DNA from: an uncultured Clostridia bacterium
GTDB lineage: Bacteria; Bacillota; Clostridia; Oscillospirales; Acutalibacteraceae
Assembly (NCBI GenBank): GCA_904420155.1
Contig: CAJFUH010000090.1
Coordinates: 1-5,455 of the forward strand
Direction of reading: 5' to 3'
Length of the DNA: 5,455 nt
Part shown: positions 1 to 5,455 of the stretch, piece after piece
Layout: each line of letters opens with the position of its first letter
Position numbering within the stretch: the stretch's first letter is position 1
Notes under the pieces: model-generated
Databases searched by the model: none
Seen by the model: only the letters and a program-made list of their open reading frames with translations
What the model was told of the DNA's origin: nothing
Translations under genes and position numbers: made by a program

Positions 1-30
1 AGGAGAACGAATCCGCCTGTTTATTTACGC

Positions 31-37
31 GAGGTGA
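31..37 (+). promoter_or_regulatory. Shine-Dalgarno site fixing the start of the HMT-MTHFR gene
   Basis: GAGGTGA lies four bases before the ATG at 42. The reading frame stays open upstream to the window edge, so the site matters for the start choice. It supports ATG 42, as does the protein, which reaches the family's first motif (DGAMGT) at residue 16, a normal distance from the N-terminus. No promoter or riboswitch can be judged in the 41 bases available. Confidence 0.75.
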
Positions 38-41
38 ACCC

Positions 42-1844
42 ATGTTACTGAGAGACCTAAAAAAACAATCCGGCCCGTTTGTGGCCGACGGCGCCATGGG
101 CACTTACTATTCTCAACTGACCGGCCTGCCCGCTTCCCGCTGTGAAATCGCCAATATCCAACAACCGGAATGTATTGCCGGTATCCATCGCAACTATCTG
201 GAAGCCGGCGCTCGTCTGGTTCGCACCAATACATTTTCCGCCAATACGCTGGCCCTGGGGCTTCCCCTTTCTGAAGTCTTGAAAATCATCCGGTCCGGCT
301 ACCGCATCGCCCAAAAAGAGGCGGATGGTCAGGCAGTAGTAGCCGCTGACCTGGGGATGATTTATCCTGAGGGAAACGAACAGGTGGACCCCCTTCCTGA
401 ATACTGCGCCTTGGTGGACGCTTTTTTGGAATGCGGCGCCAAAACCTTTTTGTTTGAAACGCTGGCGGAAATCGAACCTCTGCTTTCGGTCTTTTCCTAT
501 GTACGGGAAAAATGTCCAGATGCAGAAATCATGGTTTCCTTTTCCATCACTCCAGACGGGCGCACCCGGGCGGGCATCCCCCTTTCGCAATTGCTTTTCC
601 AGCTGGAAAACCTGGAAACGCCGGTATCTGCGGTGGGCCTAAACTGTGGCTGCGGCCCCATGCATCTTTTCTCTCATGGGGTCTCTCTGATCCGTTGGTC
701 CCGTGACCACGGTAATCTCCCCGTTTTCGTCCTGCCCAACGCAGGGTATCCCGCTGTCGAACAGCAGCGGACCGTATTTAATACCTCTCCGGAATATTTT
801 GCTGTAAAGACCGCTGAAATTGCAGCCGCCGGCGCGTTTTTGGTGGGCGGATGCTGTGGGACCACCCCGGATCATATCCGCCGGCTTGCGCAGATGTTGG
901 GGGAACAGCATAGCCCTGCCTTTCTCTCTGTCTCCAACAGCCGTACCCCTTCCCCTGCCATCCCGGCCAAACAGGATGCTTTTTCCCGTAAGCTCCAGGA
1001 GGGAACGTTCCTTTTGGCCGCAGAGCTGGACCCTCCCTATGGAAGCAACCTGGATAAACTCTTGTCCGCCGCCTACCGTCTGAAAGAATCCCATGTGGAC
1101 GCTATCACCATTTCCGACTCTCCCTTAGCACGGGTCAAACTGGATTCTGTGGTATGCGCCGCTAAAATCAGGCGGGAAGTGGGCATCAGCACCCTTCCCC
1201 ATCTTTGCTGCCGGGATAAAAACGCCAACGCCCTTCGGGCTTCCCTGCTGGGCGCCCACTGTGAAGGTATCCGCGCGGTCCTGGCTGTCACCGGCGATCA
1301 CGTCCCTGAATCGGACCGCGGTTACGTCAAGCCGGTATTTAACGTAACTTCCATCAAATTGATGGAAACCATCCGGCAGCTGAACTCCGATGTGTTTGCC
1401 GACAGCCCTCTGGCTATCGGCGGGGCGCTCAACCCTTTGATCCCGCGGGTGGAGTCGGAGCTCAAACGGGTCAAGCGAAAAATGGACGCTGGGGCCACCT
1501 TTTTCCTCACCCAACCTGTATTTTGCGATTCCTTTGACTTGATCGACGGAGCGCGCGCCATGGGCGCTAAAGTTTTGGTAGGGATCATGCCTTTGGTAAG
1601 CTTCCGCAACGCCTGGTATATGAGCAATGAAGTCCCCGGAATCCATATCCCGGAATCTTACCTTTCCCGGTTTTCCCCGGATATGAGCCGCGAGGAGGCC
1701 GCCCAGGTGGGCGTACAGATTGCCGTGGAAATCGCCCGGATGGCCCGGCCTCATGCGGATGGATTCTACTTTATGACCCCGTTCAACCGCGCGGAGATTA
1801 TCTGCGATATTCTCTCCCAATTGAGGCGGGAAGCCTGCCTATAA
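42..1844 (+). CDS. Bifunctional homocysteine S-methyltransferase / 5,10-methylenetetrahydrofolate reductase (YitJ-like)
   Basis: This 600-residue cytoplasmic protein joins two methionine-cycle enzymes. The N-terminal half (about 1-285) is a homocysteine S-methyltransferase barrel with DGAMGT (16-21), TNTF (62-65) and three zinc-ligand cysteines, C202 in NCGCG and C271/C272 in GGCCGTTP, which bind and activate the homocysteine thiol. A Ser/Pro-rich linker (about 287-312) leads to a methylenetetrahydrofolate reductase barrel (about 315-597). There E328 sits where the family's catalytic glutamate is expected, with TGD (417-419), TQPVF (490-494) and VGIMPL (513-518). By family knowledge the second half reduces methylene-THF to methyl-THF using a flavin, and the first half methylates homocysteine. 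The length is close to Bacillus YitJ, about 610 residues. No cobalamin-binding domain is present, so the methyl donor is unresolved: a separate corrinoid protein, or another donor such as S-methylmethionine. All key residues are intact. A strong terminator follows the stop. Confidence 0.93.
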   Translation: MLLRDLKKQSGPFVADGAMGTYYSQLTGLPASRCEIANIQQPECIAGIHRNYLEAGARLVRTNTFSANTLALGLPLSEVLKIIRSGYRIAQKEADGQAVVAADLGMIYPEGNEQVDPLPEYCALVDAFLECGAKTFLFETLAEIEPLLSVFSYVREKCPDAEIMVSFSITPDGRTRAGIPLSQLLFQLENLETPVSAVGLNCGCGPMHLFSHGVSLIRWSRDHGNLPVFVLPNAGYPAVEQQRTVFNTSPEYFAVKTAEIAAAGAFLVGGCCGTTPDHIRRLAQMLGEQHSPAFLSVSNSRTPSPAIPAKQDAFSRKLQEGTFLLAAELDPPYGSNLDKLLSAAYRLKESHVDAITISDSPLARVKLDSVVCAAKIRREVGISTLPHLCCRDKNANALRASLLGAHCEGIRAVLAVTGDHVPESDRGYVKPVFNVTSIKLMETIRQLNSDVFADSPLAIGGALNPLIPRVESELKRVKRKMDAGATFFLTQPVFCDSFDLIDGARAMGAKVLVGIMPLVSFRNAWYMSNEVPGIHIPESYLSRFSPDMSREEAAQVGVQIAVEIARMARPHADGFYFMTPFNRAEIICDILSQLRREACL

Positions 1845-1851
1845 GAAAAAA

Positions 1852-1893
1852 ATACCCTTTGCAATCTTCAAAACCAAGGATTGCAAAGGGTAT
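1852..1893. terminator. Bidirectional rho-independent terminator between convergent genes
   Basis: Arms 1852-1866 and 1879-1893 are perfect 15-bp reverse complements around a 12-base loop. The left side is preceded by a run of A (1846-1851), which reads as a U tract for leftward transcription. The right side is followed by TCTTTATT, a weaker U-rich tail for rightward transcription. It begins eight bases after the HMT-MTHFR stop and lies 23 bases beyond the methyltransferase stop, so it can serve both genes. The tail quality suggests better termination of the leftward transcript. Confidence 0.9.
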
Positions 1894-1916
1894 CTTTATT
1901 GGTTTTATAATGCGCC

Positions 1917-2666
1917 CTATTCCTCTGTTTCCCCGGGCTTTTGCGCCGATAGGATCAGCATCATGGGCCTGCGCATTTCGTCTTTCATGCCGGGGACCGT
2001 TTCCAGCATATGAGCCGGAGGCTGGGGTTCTACCACGTCCCGGATAATAAATCCCTGCCGGAGCAGCGTCTGAAGATATGTGGTCAATGTCCTATGGTAT
2101 TTGACCACATCTTCCCCTAAGAAATGAGCCACCCGTTTTCCCTCTTCATAATAATGGTCAACAGGGAAGTGCAGGATCTCCCCCTGCTCATTGTAGTACC
2201 AATCCTGGGTACCATTGGCCGTAAAAACGGGATGTTCCACAGAGAAAAGGAAAACCCCGTCCGGTTTGAGGTACGTATACACCTTTTCCGCGATCGGCGC
2301 AAAGGATTGGATATAATGTATGGCCAAAGAGCTGAATACTATATCAAAGGATTCCGGATCAAACTCCATATCCTCCATGGCCATACATCGGTATTCTACC
2401 TGTGGGAACGCTGTCTTGTTTTTGGCCACTTCCAACATTTTATGGGAGATGTCCAGCCCTACCACGGAAGAGGCCCCATGCTCTGCGGCATAGATGCTGT
2501 GCCAGCCGTATCCGCATCCCAAATCCAGCATCTTTTTCCCGGTAAAGTCCGGCAGGAGCTTTTGCAGGGTTTCCCATTCCCCCGCCCCTTTCAGGCCCAA
2601 TTTAGAGCGATCCATCTGGCTGTACTTTTCAAAAAATACCGGGTCGTCATATCTATTTTCCTTCAT
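1917..2666 (-). CDS. Class I SAM-dependent methyltransferase of unknown substrate
   Basis: This 249-residue cytoplasmic protein has a Rossmann-type methyltransferase fold. Motif I is LDLGCGYGWH (47-56), which forms the SAM-binding loop. An acidic residue ends strand 2 (D72 in VVGLDIS) and should bind the ribose hydroxyls. Motif II/III is FDIVFSSLAIHYI (107-119). The N-terminus (about 1-45) looks like the cap region of UbiG/Methyltransf_11-like enzymes, and the C-terminal third (about 125-249) should shape the acceptor pocket. The acceptor cannot be read from the sequence; small molecules are usual for such proteins. The start is ATG 2666, with AAGGAG (complement of 2677-2682) ten bases upstream. 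It lies 22 bases after the aldo/keto reductase stop on the same strand with no terminator between, so the two are very likely co-transcribed. Its stop is TAG, followed by the shared terminator. No key motif is missing. Confidence 0.9.
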   Translation of the reverse strand: MKENRYDDPVFFEKYSQMDRSKLGLKGAGEWETLQKLLPDFTGKKMLDLGCGYGWHSIYAAEHGASSVVGLDISHKMLEVAKNKTAFPQVEYRCMAMEDMEFDPESFDIVFSSLAIHYIQSFAPIAEKVYTYLKPDGVFLFSVEHPVFTANGTQDWYYNEQGEILHFPVDHYYEEGKRVAHFLGEDVVKYHRTLTTYLQTLLRQGFIIRDVVEPQPPAHMLETVPGMKDEMRRPMMLILSAQKPGETEE

Positions 2667-2676
2667 ATATAAACGG

Positions 2677-2682
2677 CTCCTT
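2677..2682 (-). promoter_or_regulatory. Shine-Dalgarno site of the methyltransferase gene
   Basis: On the minus strand this reads AAGGAG, ten bases before ATG 2666, within the 22-base gap between the two genes. A good separate ribosome site implies independent initiation on a shared message rather than translational coupling by overlap. Confidence 0.75.
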
Positions 2683-2688
2683 ATCCTT

Positions 2689-3606
2689 TTATGGCAACTG
2701 GTTGCCGGCGGCGCAGTACAGTTCGTACCACTCCTCCCTGCTTAACGTTACCTCGTCCGCCCGGCAGATATCCTTTAACCTGTCGGCATTGGTGGTCCCC
2801 ACAATAGGCTGCATCCGGGCCGGATGTCGTAAAATCCAAGCAATCGCCAAAGCGGATTTACTCACCCCTTTTTCTTTTGCCATGGATTCCAGTTTCGCGT
2901 TGACCTGGGGGAAACGCTCGTTATCCAAGAATACCCCTTCAAAAAACCCATATTGGAACGGAGACCAGGGCTGAATGGTGATATCCTTTAACCTACAATA
3001 TTCCAACACGCCTCCATCCCGATCCAAGCCGGCGTCGTTCGTCATGTTAGCGTTTAGCGAGCGGTCAATCATGCCTGTGTGCATCAACCCAAACTGCAAC
3101 TGATTGATCATAATTTTCTGGTGCAGATATTTGCTCATCAACTCCATGGTCATAGGCGTCTGGTTGCTGACGCCAAAATATTTTACTTTTCCGCTGCGAT
3201 AAAGCAGATCAAAAGCTTCGGCTACTTCCTCCGGTTCCATCAGGGTATCTGGACGGTGAAGCAAAAGCACGTCCACATAGTCGGTTTTGAGCCTTTTTAA
3301 ACTCCCATCCACCGCGTTTAGGATATGCTCTTTGCTGAAATCATACCTGCCCGGGCGTATGCCGCACTTGGTTTGCAGGATCACTTTCTCCCGGACGCTG
3401 GGGGTCATACCGGCGGCCTGGGCAAAAATTTCTTCCGAACGTCCTCCCCCGTAAATATCCGCATGGTCAAAAAAATTAATGCCGCAGTCCAACGCTGTTT
3501 TGACCAGGCGCTGGGCGTCCGCCAACGACAGGCCCTCCATCCTCATGCATCCTAAAGCGATCCGGGAAGCAGAAAAAGAACCGTCCCCTATTTTGATTTG
3601 TTTCAT
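2689..3606 (-). CDS. Aldo/keto reductase, YdhF-like (COG4989 type)
   Basis: This 305-residue cytoplasmic NAD(P)H-dependent oxidoreductase should fold as a TIM barrel of the aldo/keto reductase superfamily. The full catalytic tetrad is visible: D47 and Y52 in FDHADIYGG, K80 in LQTKCG and H117 in LLLHRPD. Also typical are GCMRMEG (19-25), VKYFGVSN, the NQLQ segment, and a late VGTTNADRL segment that by family knowledge contacts the cofactor phosphate. The pattern resembles E. coli YdhF more than AKRs with a defined sugar substrate; the natural substrate is unknown, with aldehydes, ketones or sugars all possible. The start ATG 3606 has AAAGGCGG (complement of 3613-3620) six bases upstream, an imperfect but well-placed ribosome site. 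It is the first gene of a two-gene unit with the methyltransferase and is driven by the promoter at 3671-3699. It is divergent from the GH13 gene. Confidence 0.92.
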   Translation of the reverse strand: MKQIKIGDGSFSASRIALGCMRMEGLSLADAQRLVKTALDCGINFFDHADIYGGGRSEEIFAQAAGMTPSVREKVILQTKCGIRPGRYDFSKEHILNAVDGSLKRLKTDYVDVLLLHRPDTLMEPEEVAEAFDLLYRSGKVKYFGVSNQTPMTMELMSKYLHQKIMINQLQFGLMHTGMIDRSLNANMTNDAGLDRDGGVLEYCRLKDITIQPWSPFQYGFFEGVFLDNERFPQVNAKLESMAKEKGVSKSALAIAWILRHPARMQPIVGTTNADRLKDICRADEVTLSREEWYELYCAAGNQLP

Positions 3607-3670
3607 AAAGCGCCGCCTTTCTTCACAAAGTAATAGAAAAGGTTTCTCTTATTTGTCCTTACCAGATCCC

Positions 3671-3699
3671 AGTATAACATGATTACACCTGTTTGACAA
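3671..3699 (-). promoter_or_regulatory. Sigma-A-type promoter of the reductase-methyltransferase unit
   Basis: On the minus strand, -35 TTGTCA (complement of 3694-3699) and -10 TATACT (complement of 3671-3676) are exactly 17 bases apart. A TG one base before the -10 makes it an extended -10 as well. Each hexamer differs from consensus by one or two bases. Transcription would begin near 3664, leaving a leader of about 58 bases before ATG 3606. This is inferred from sequence only. Confidence 0.78.
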
Positions 3700-3767
3700 C
3701 GATGGTATCTGGGCATACTCATGAGGCCCGTCATTTTATAAACAGATTGCTTTTCCCCTGCGCTACA

Positions 3768-3814
3768 GAAAATATATTTTGTTTTGTCCAACAGAATAAA
3801 CAAAATATATTTTC
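3768..3814. repeat. Perfect 17-bp inverted repeat made of two 12-bp palindromes; candidate operator
   Basis: Arms 3768-3784 and 3798-3814 are exact reverse complements around a 13-base centre (3785-3797). Each arm contains the self-complementary 12-mer AAAATATATTTT (3769-3780 and 3802-3813), so the 12-mer is also a direct repeat. The centres are 33 bases apart, close to three helical turns, so two bound dimers would lie on about the same face of DNA. The right copy centres near -50 and the left near -83 relative to the predicted GH13 start. The lack of a following T tract argues against a terminator. The binding protein is not identifiable. Confidence 0.7.
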
Positions 3815-3841
3815 ATATATCTGGATTATTTAGTATTTCTA

Positions 3842-3850
3842 TGATATAAT
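3842..3850 (+). promoter_or_regulatory. Extended -10 promoter of the GH13 gene
   Basis: TGATATAAT is a perfect extended -10 (TG, one base, TATAAT at 3845-3850). At the expected -35 distance only TGGATT (3822-3827) or CTGGAT is present, about half matching TTGACA. Transcription would start near 3857, about 50 bases before ATG 3908. A strong -10 with a poor -35, and a symmetrical element just upstream, fits a promoter helped by an activator, but this is inference. Confidence 0.75.
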
Positions 3851-3891
3851 AAGGACACTTCATTTTGTAAGGATATCTTTTCATATCGTAA

Positions 3892-3897
3892 AAGGAG
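3892..3897 (+). promoter_or_regulatory. Shine-Dalgarno site of the GH13 gene
   Basis: AAGGAG lies ten bases before ATG 3908 and supports that start. The first residues after it (SNWIDTAVFYHVYP) are the usual beginning of a bare GH13 barrel, so no upstream extension is needed. Confidence 0.8.
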
Positions 3898-3907
3898 TTT
3901 TTGTAGT

Positions 3908-5455
3908 ATGAGTAATTGGATCGATACCGCCGTCTTTTATCACGTTTATCCGTTAGGATTCTGCGGCGCCCCGCAGTATAACACCGACGGGGAAACTGTA
4001 TGCCGTATCAATAAGGTACGGGAATGGATCCCCCATTGGAAAGAGATGGGCGTCAACGCGCTTTATATCGGCCCTGTCTTTGAATCCAGCGAACATGGAT
4101 ACGATACCAAGGACTACTATCAAATCGATAAGCGCCTGGGCGACAACCATTGTTTCCGTACCCTGTGCGAGGAGCTCCATCAAAACGGGATCCGGATTAT
4201 TTTGGACGGTGTGTTTAATCATGTGGGCCGGCAGTTCTGGGCCTTTACAGACGTTCAGCGCAACGGCCAGAATTCCCATTACTGCGGCTGGTTCCATAAC
4301 CTGAATTTTGGAGGCGGAAGCCCCATGGGGGATCCGTTCTGGTATGAAGGCTGGCAAGGGCATTACAACCTGGTAAAACTCAATCTCCGCAATCCGGAAG
4401 TGGTGGACCATCTGCTGGGCGCCGTAGGACAATGGATCAATGATTTCGATATCGACGGGCTCCGCCTGGACGCCGCCGACTGCGTAGACCCGGAATTTTT
4501 CAAGCGCCTGCGCCAGTTCTGCAAGAGCCGGAAACCGGACTTCTGGCTGGTCGGGGAAATCATCCACGGGGACTATAACCGTTGGGCCAATCCGGAAATG
4601 CTGGATTCCGTCACCAATTATGAATGCTATAAGGGATTATATTCCTCTCACAACGATAAGAATTATTTTGAAATTGCCCATTCGCTCAACCGGCAGTTTG
4701 GGTCCGGCGGGATTTACCGGAATATCTATACCTACAACTTTGTAGACAACCATGACGTTAACCGGCTGGCCAGCACCCTGCGCAACCTGGAACATATCTA
4801 CAACGTCTATTCCCTGTTGTTCACCATGCCGGGCGTCCCTTCCGTTTACTATGGGAGCGAGTGGGGATTGACCGGAATCAAACAAAACGGCTCCGACGCG
4901 CCTCTGCGCCCTTGCCTGGATCTAAACAACCTTCCCAATCCCAATGAGAGGTTATCCGCCCATATCGGAAAATTAGCCAGGCTGCGCAAGGAGCTGCCCG
5001 CTATACAGACCGGCAGTTATGAACAGGTGATTGTCAAAAACGAACAGCTTGTCTTTAAACGCGTCAAAGACGGCCAGGTGGTTTATGTAGCCCTGAACCT
5101 GGCAGATCAAGACGCCCGTTTGGATTTTGGGATGGATGGAAGCAAAGTCCTGGTGGACCGCCTGCATCAAAACGAAGTGCTGGCCCCTGTAAACGGCAAT
5201 ATCAGCGTTCTCGTAGCGCCCTATGACACCCGCATCCTGGTGGAAACCGCACCGGACGCGCTGCCCGCCGCCACAGAAGAACAAGAGGCGCCGGCTACCA
5301 CAGAAATGAATCTTTCCCAGGATCCCGCAGTCCCGGAGCATAAGATAGGCCGGTACCGCCATTTTAAAGGAAACGAATACCGGGTGATTGGGTTTGCCAA
5401 ACATTCCGAGACGCTGGAAGAAATGGTGGTTTATGAGGAGCTTTACGGAGACCAC
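3908..5455 (+). CDS. GH13 alpha-amylase-family glycoside hydrolase with C-terminal DUF1653-like domain (partial, 3' end outside window)
   Basis: The frame stays open for 516 codons to the window edge. The N-terminus (AVFYHVYPLGFCGAP, 8-22) starts the catalytic barrel directly: there is no signal peptide and no N-terminal carbohydrate-binding domain, so the enzyme is probably cytoplasmic and acts on imported malto-oligosaccharides or glycogen. All GH13 motifs are intact: DGVFNHV (100-106), LVKLN (155-159), GLRLDAADC (184-192) with nucleophile D188 and R186, acid/base E217 in VGEI, and FVDNHDVNR (278-286) with H282 and D283. KLN in the fifth motif resembles neopullulanase/cyclomaltodextrinase-type enzymes rather than QPDLN enzymes, but the subfamily and the bond cleaved are unresolved. 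A beta-sandwich C domain (about 370-445) follows. Residues 446-478 form an Ala/Pro/Glu/Thr-rich linker. Residues 479-516 (RYRHFKGNEYRV, then FAKHSETLEEMVVYEELYGD) match the DUF1653 pattern; its last part, normally an LWVRP-like end, lies beyond the window. The gene is divergent from the reductase. Confidence 0.93.
   Translation, partial: MSNWIDTAVFYHVYPLGFCGAPQYNTDGETVCRINKVREWIPHWKEMGVNALYIGPVFESSEHGYDTKDYYQIDKRLGDNHCFRTLCEELHQNGIRIILDGVFNHVGRQFWAFTDVQRNGQNSHYCGWFHNLNFGGGSPMGDPFWYEGWQGHYNLVKLNLRNPEVVDHLLGAVGQWINDFDIDGLRLDAADCVDPEFFKRLRQFCKSRKPDFWLVGEIIHGDYNRWANPEMLDSVTNYECYKGLYSSHNDKNYFEIAHSLNRQFGSGGIYRNIYTYNFVDNHDVNRLASTLRNLEHIYNVYSLLFTMPGVPSVYYGSEWGLTGIKQNGSDAPLRPCLDLNNLPNPNERLSAHIGKLARLRKELPAIQTGSYEQVIVKNEQLVFKRVKDGQVVYVALNLADQDARLDFGMDGSKVLVDRLHQNEVLAPVNGNISVLVAPYDTRILVETAPDALPAATEEQEAPATTEMNLSQDPAVPEHKIGRYRHFKGNEYRVIGFAKHSETLEEMVVYEELYGDH
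5342..5455 (+). other. DUF1653-like domain within the GH13 protein (partial)
   Basis: Codons 479-516 of the GH13 gene carry the conserved signature of DUF1653 (PF07866 by recall): YRHFKG, YRV-I-G-A-HSET, and VVYEELYGD. The family is usually a free-standing protein of about 65-75 residues with no known function, so about 20-30 residues should remain after the window end. It is in frame with the amylase, with no stop or frameshift between. The match is by remembered family pattern, not by a search. Confidence 0.8.

Larger units (their letters stand above)
3607..3907. other. Divergent intergenic control region
   Basis: These 301 bases separate the reductase and the GH13 gene and hold no credible gene. 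From left to right there is the reductase ribosome site (3613-3620), its leftward promoter (3671-3699), a featureless stretch (about 3700-3767), the 17-bp inverted repeat (3768-3814), the rightward extended -10 promoter (3842-3850), and the GH13 ribosome site AAGGAG (3892-3897). The right half is markedly AT-rich compared with the flanking genes. Confidence 0.8.

Noticed and set aside
57..590. Long minus-strand open frame (177 codons) opposite the HMT-MTHFR gene
   Set aside because: It lies entirely antisense to a gene with clear family motifs, has no recognisable domain and has a low-quality composition; it is a by-product of codon use.
1125..1820. Minus-strand open frame of 231 codons
   Set aside because: It is antisense to the conserved MTHFR domain; the translation shows no motif and no ribosome site was convincing.
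2124..2672. Plus-strand open frame of 182 codons
   Set aside because: It is antisense to the methyltransferase, whose SAM motifs are unambiguous.
3693..3719. Rightward promoter TTGACA followed by CATACT
   Set aside because: The spacer is only 15 bases and the site lies about 190 bases before the GH13 start; the same TTGACA overlaps the better leftward -35.
3603..3803. Minus-strand 66-codon frame in the intergenic region
   Set aside because: It spans the reductase promoter and part of the inverted repeat, overlaps the reductase start and has no family resemblance.
3769..3813. ComK-type AT boxes
   Set aside because: The palindromes have four, not five, bases between AAAA and TTTT, and nothing else suggests competence control.
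3768..3814. Terminator
   Set aside because: The stem is nearly all A/T, no gene ends before it in either direction, and there is no clean T tract after the arms.
3872..3887. Small inverted repeat GATAT / ATATC in the GH13 leader
   Set aside because: Five A/T-rich base pairs are too few to support a regulatory hairpin.
3953..4567. Minus-strand open frame of 204 codons
   Set aside because: It is antisense to the GH13 catalytic region containing the conserved motifs.
4973..5455. Minus-strand open frame of 160 codons reaching the window end
   Set aside because: It is antisense to the C domain, linker and DUF1653 part of the GH13 gene; no domain was seen.

Overview
The window looks like ordinary chromosomal sequence from a Gram-positive, probably clostridial (Bacillota), bacterium. 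GC is near one half, Shine-Dalgarno sites are AAGGAG-like, promoters are of the sigma-A type, and the methionine-cycle protein is the fused YitJ-like form common in that phylum. The genus cannot be named from the sequence. No RNA gene, insertion sequence, CRISPR array or phage gene was seen.

Layout: (1) 42-1844 (+) is a bifunctional homocysteine S-methyltransferase / methylenetetrahydrofolate reductase. It joins one-carbon reduction and methyl transfer to homocysteine in one polypeptide. (2) 1852-1893 is a strong 15-bp hairpin between convergent genes, with A/T tracts suited to ending transcription from both sides. (3) 3606-1917 (-) is a two-gene unit: an aldo/keto reductase followed, 22 bases later, by a class I SAM-dependent methyltransferase. 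A near-consensus promoter (TTGTCA, 17-bp spacer, TGTTATACT) precedes the reductase. (4) 3607-3907 is a divergent control region. It also carries a perfect 17-bp inverted repeat built from two identical 12-bp AT palindromes, and an extended -10 promoter facing right. (5) 3908 to the window end (+) is a cytoplasmic GH13 alpha-amylase-family enzyme. Its C-terminus carries, after an Ala/Pro/Glu/Thr-rich linker, the start of a DUF1653-like domain; the gene runs off the window.

The genes do not form one pathway. The methionine-cycle enzyme makes the precursor of SAM, which the methyltransferase would use, but they are convergent and separately transcribed, so this link is only metabolic. The most unusual points are the GH13-DUF1653 fusion and the long symmetrical operator-like repeat just upstream of its promoter. 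I found no convincing evidence of a wholly new multi-gene system here.
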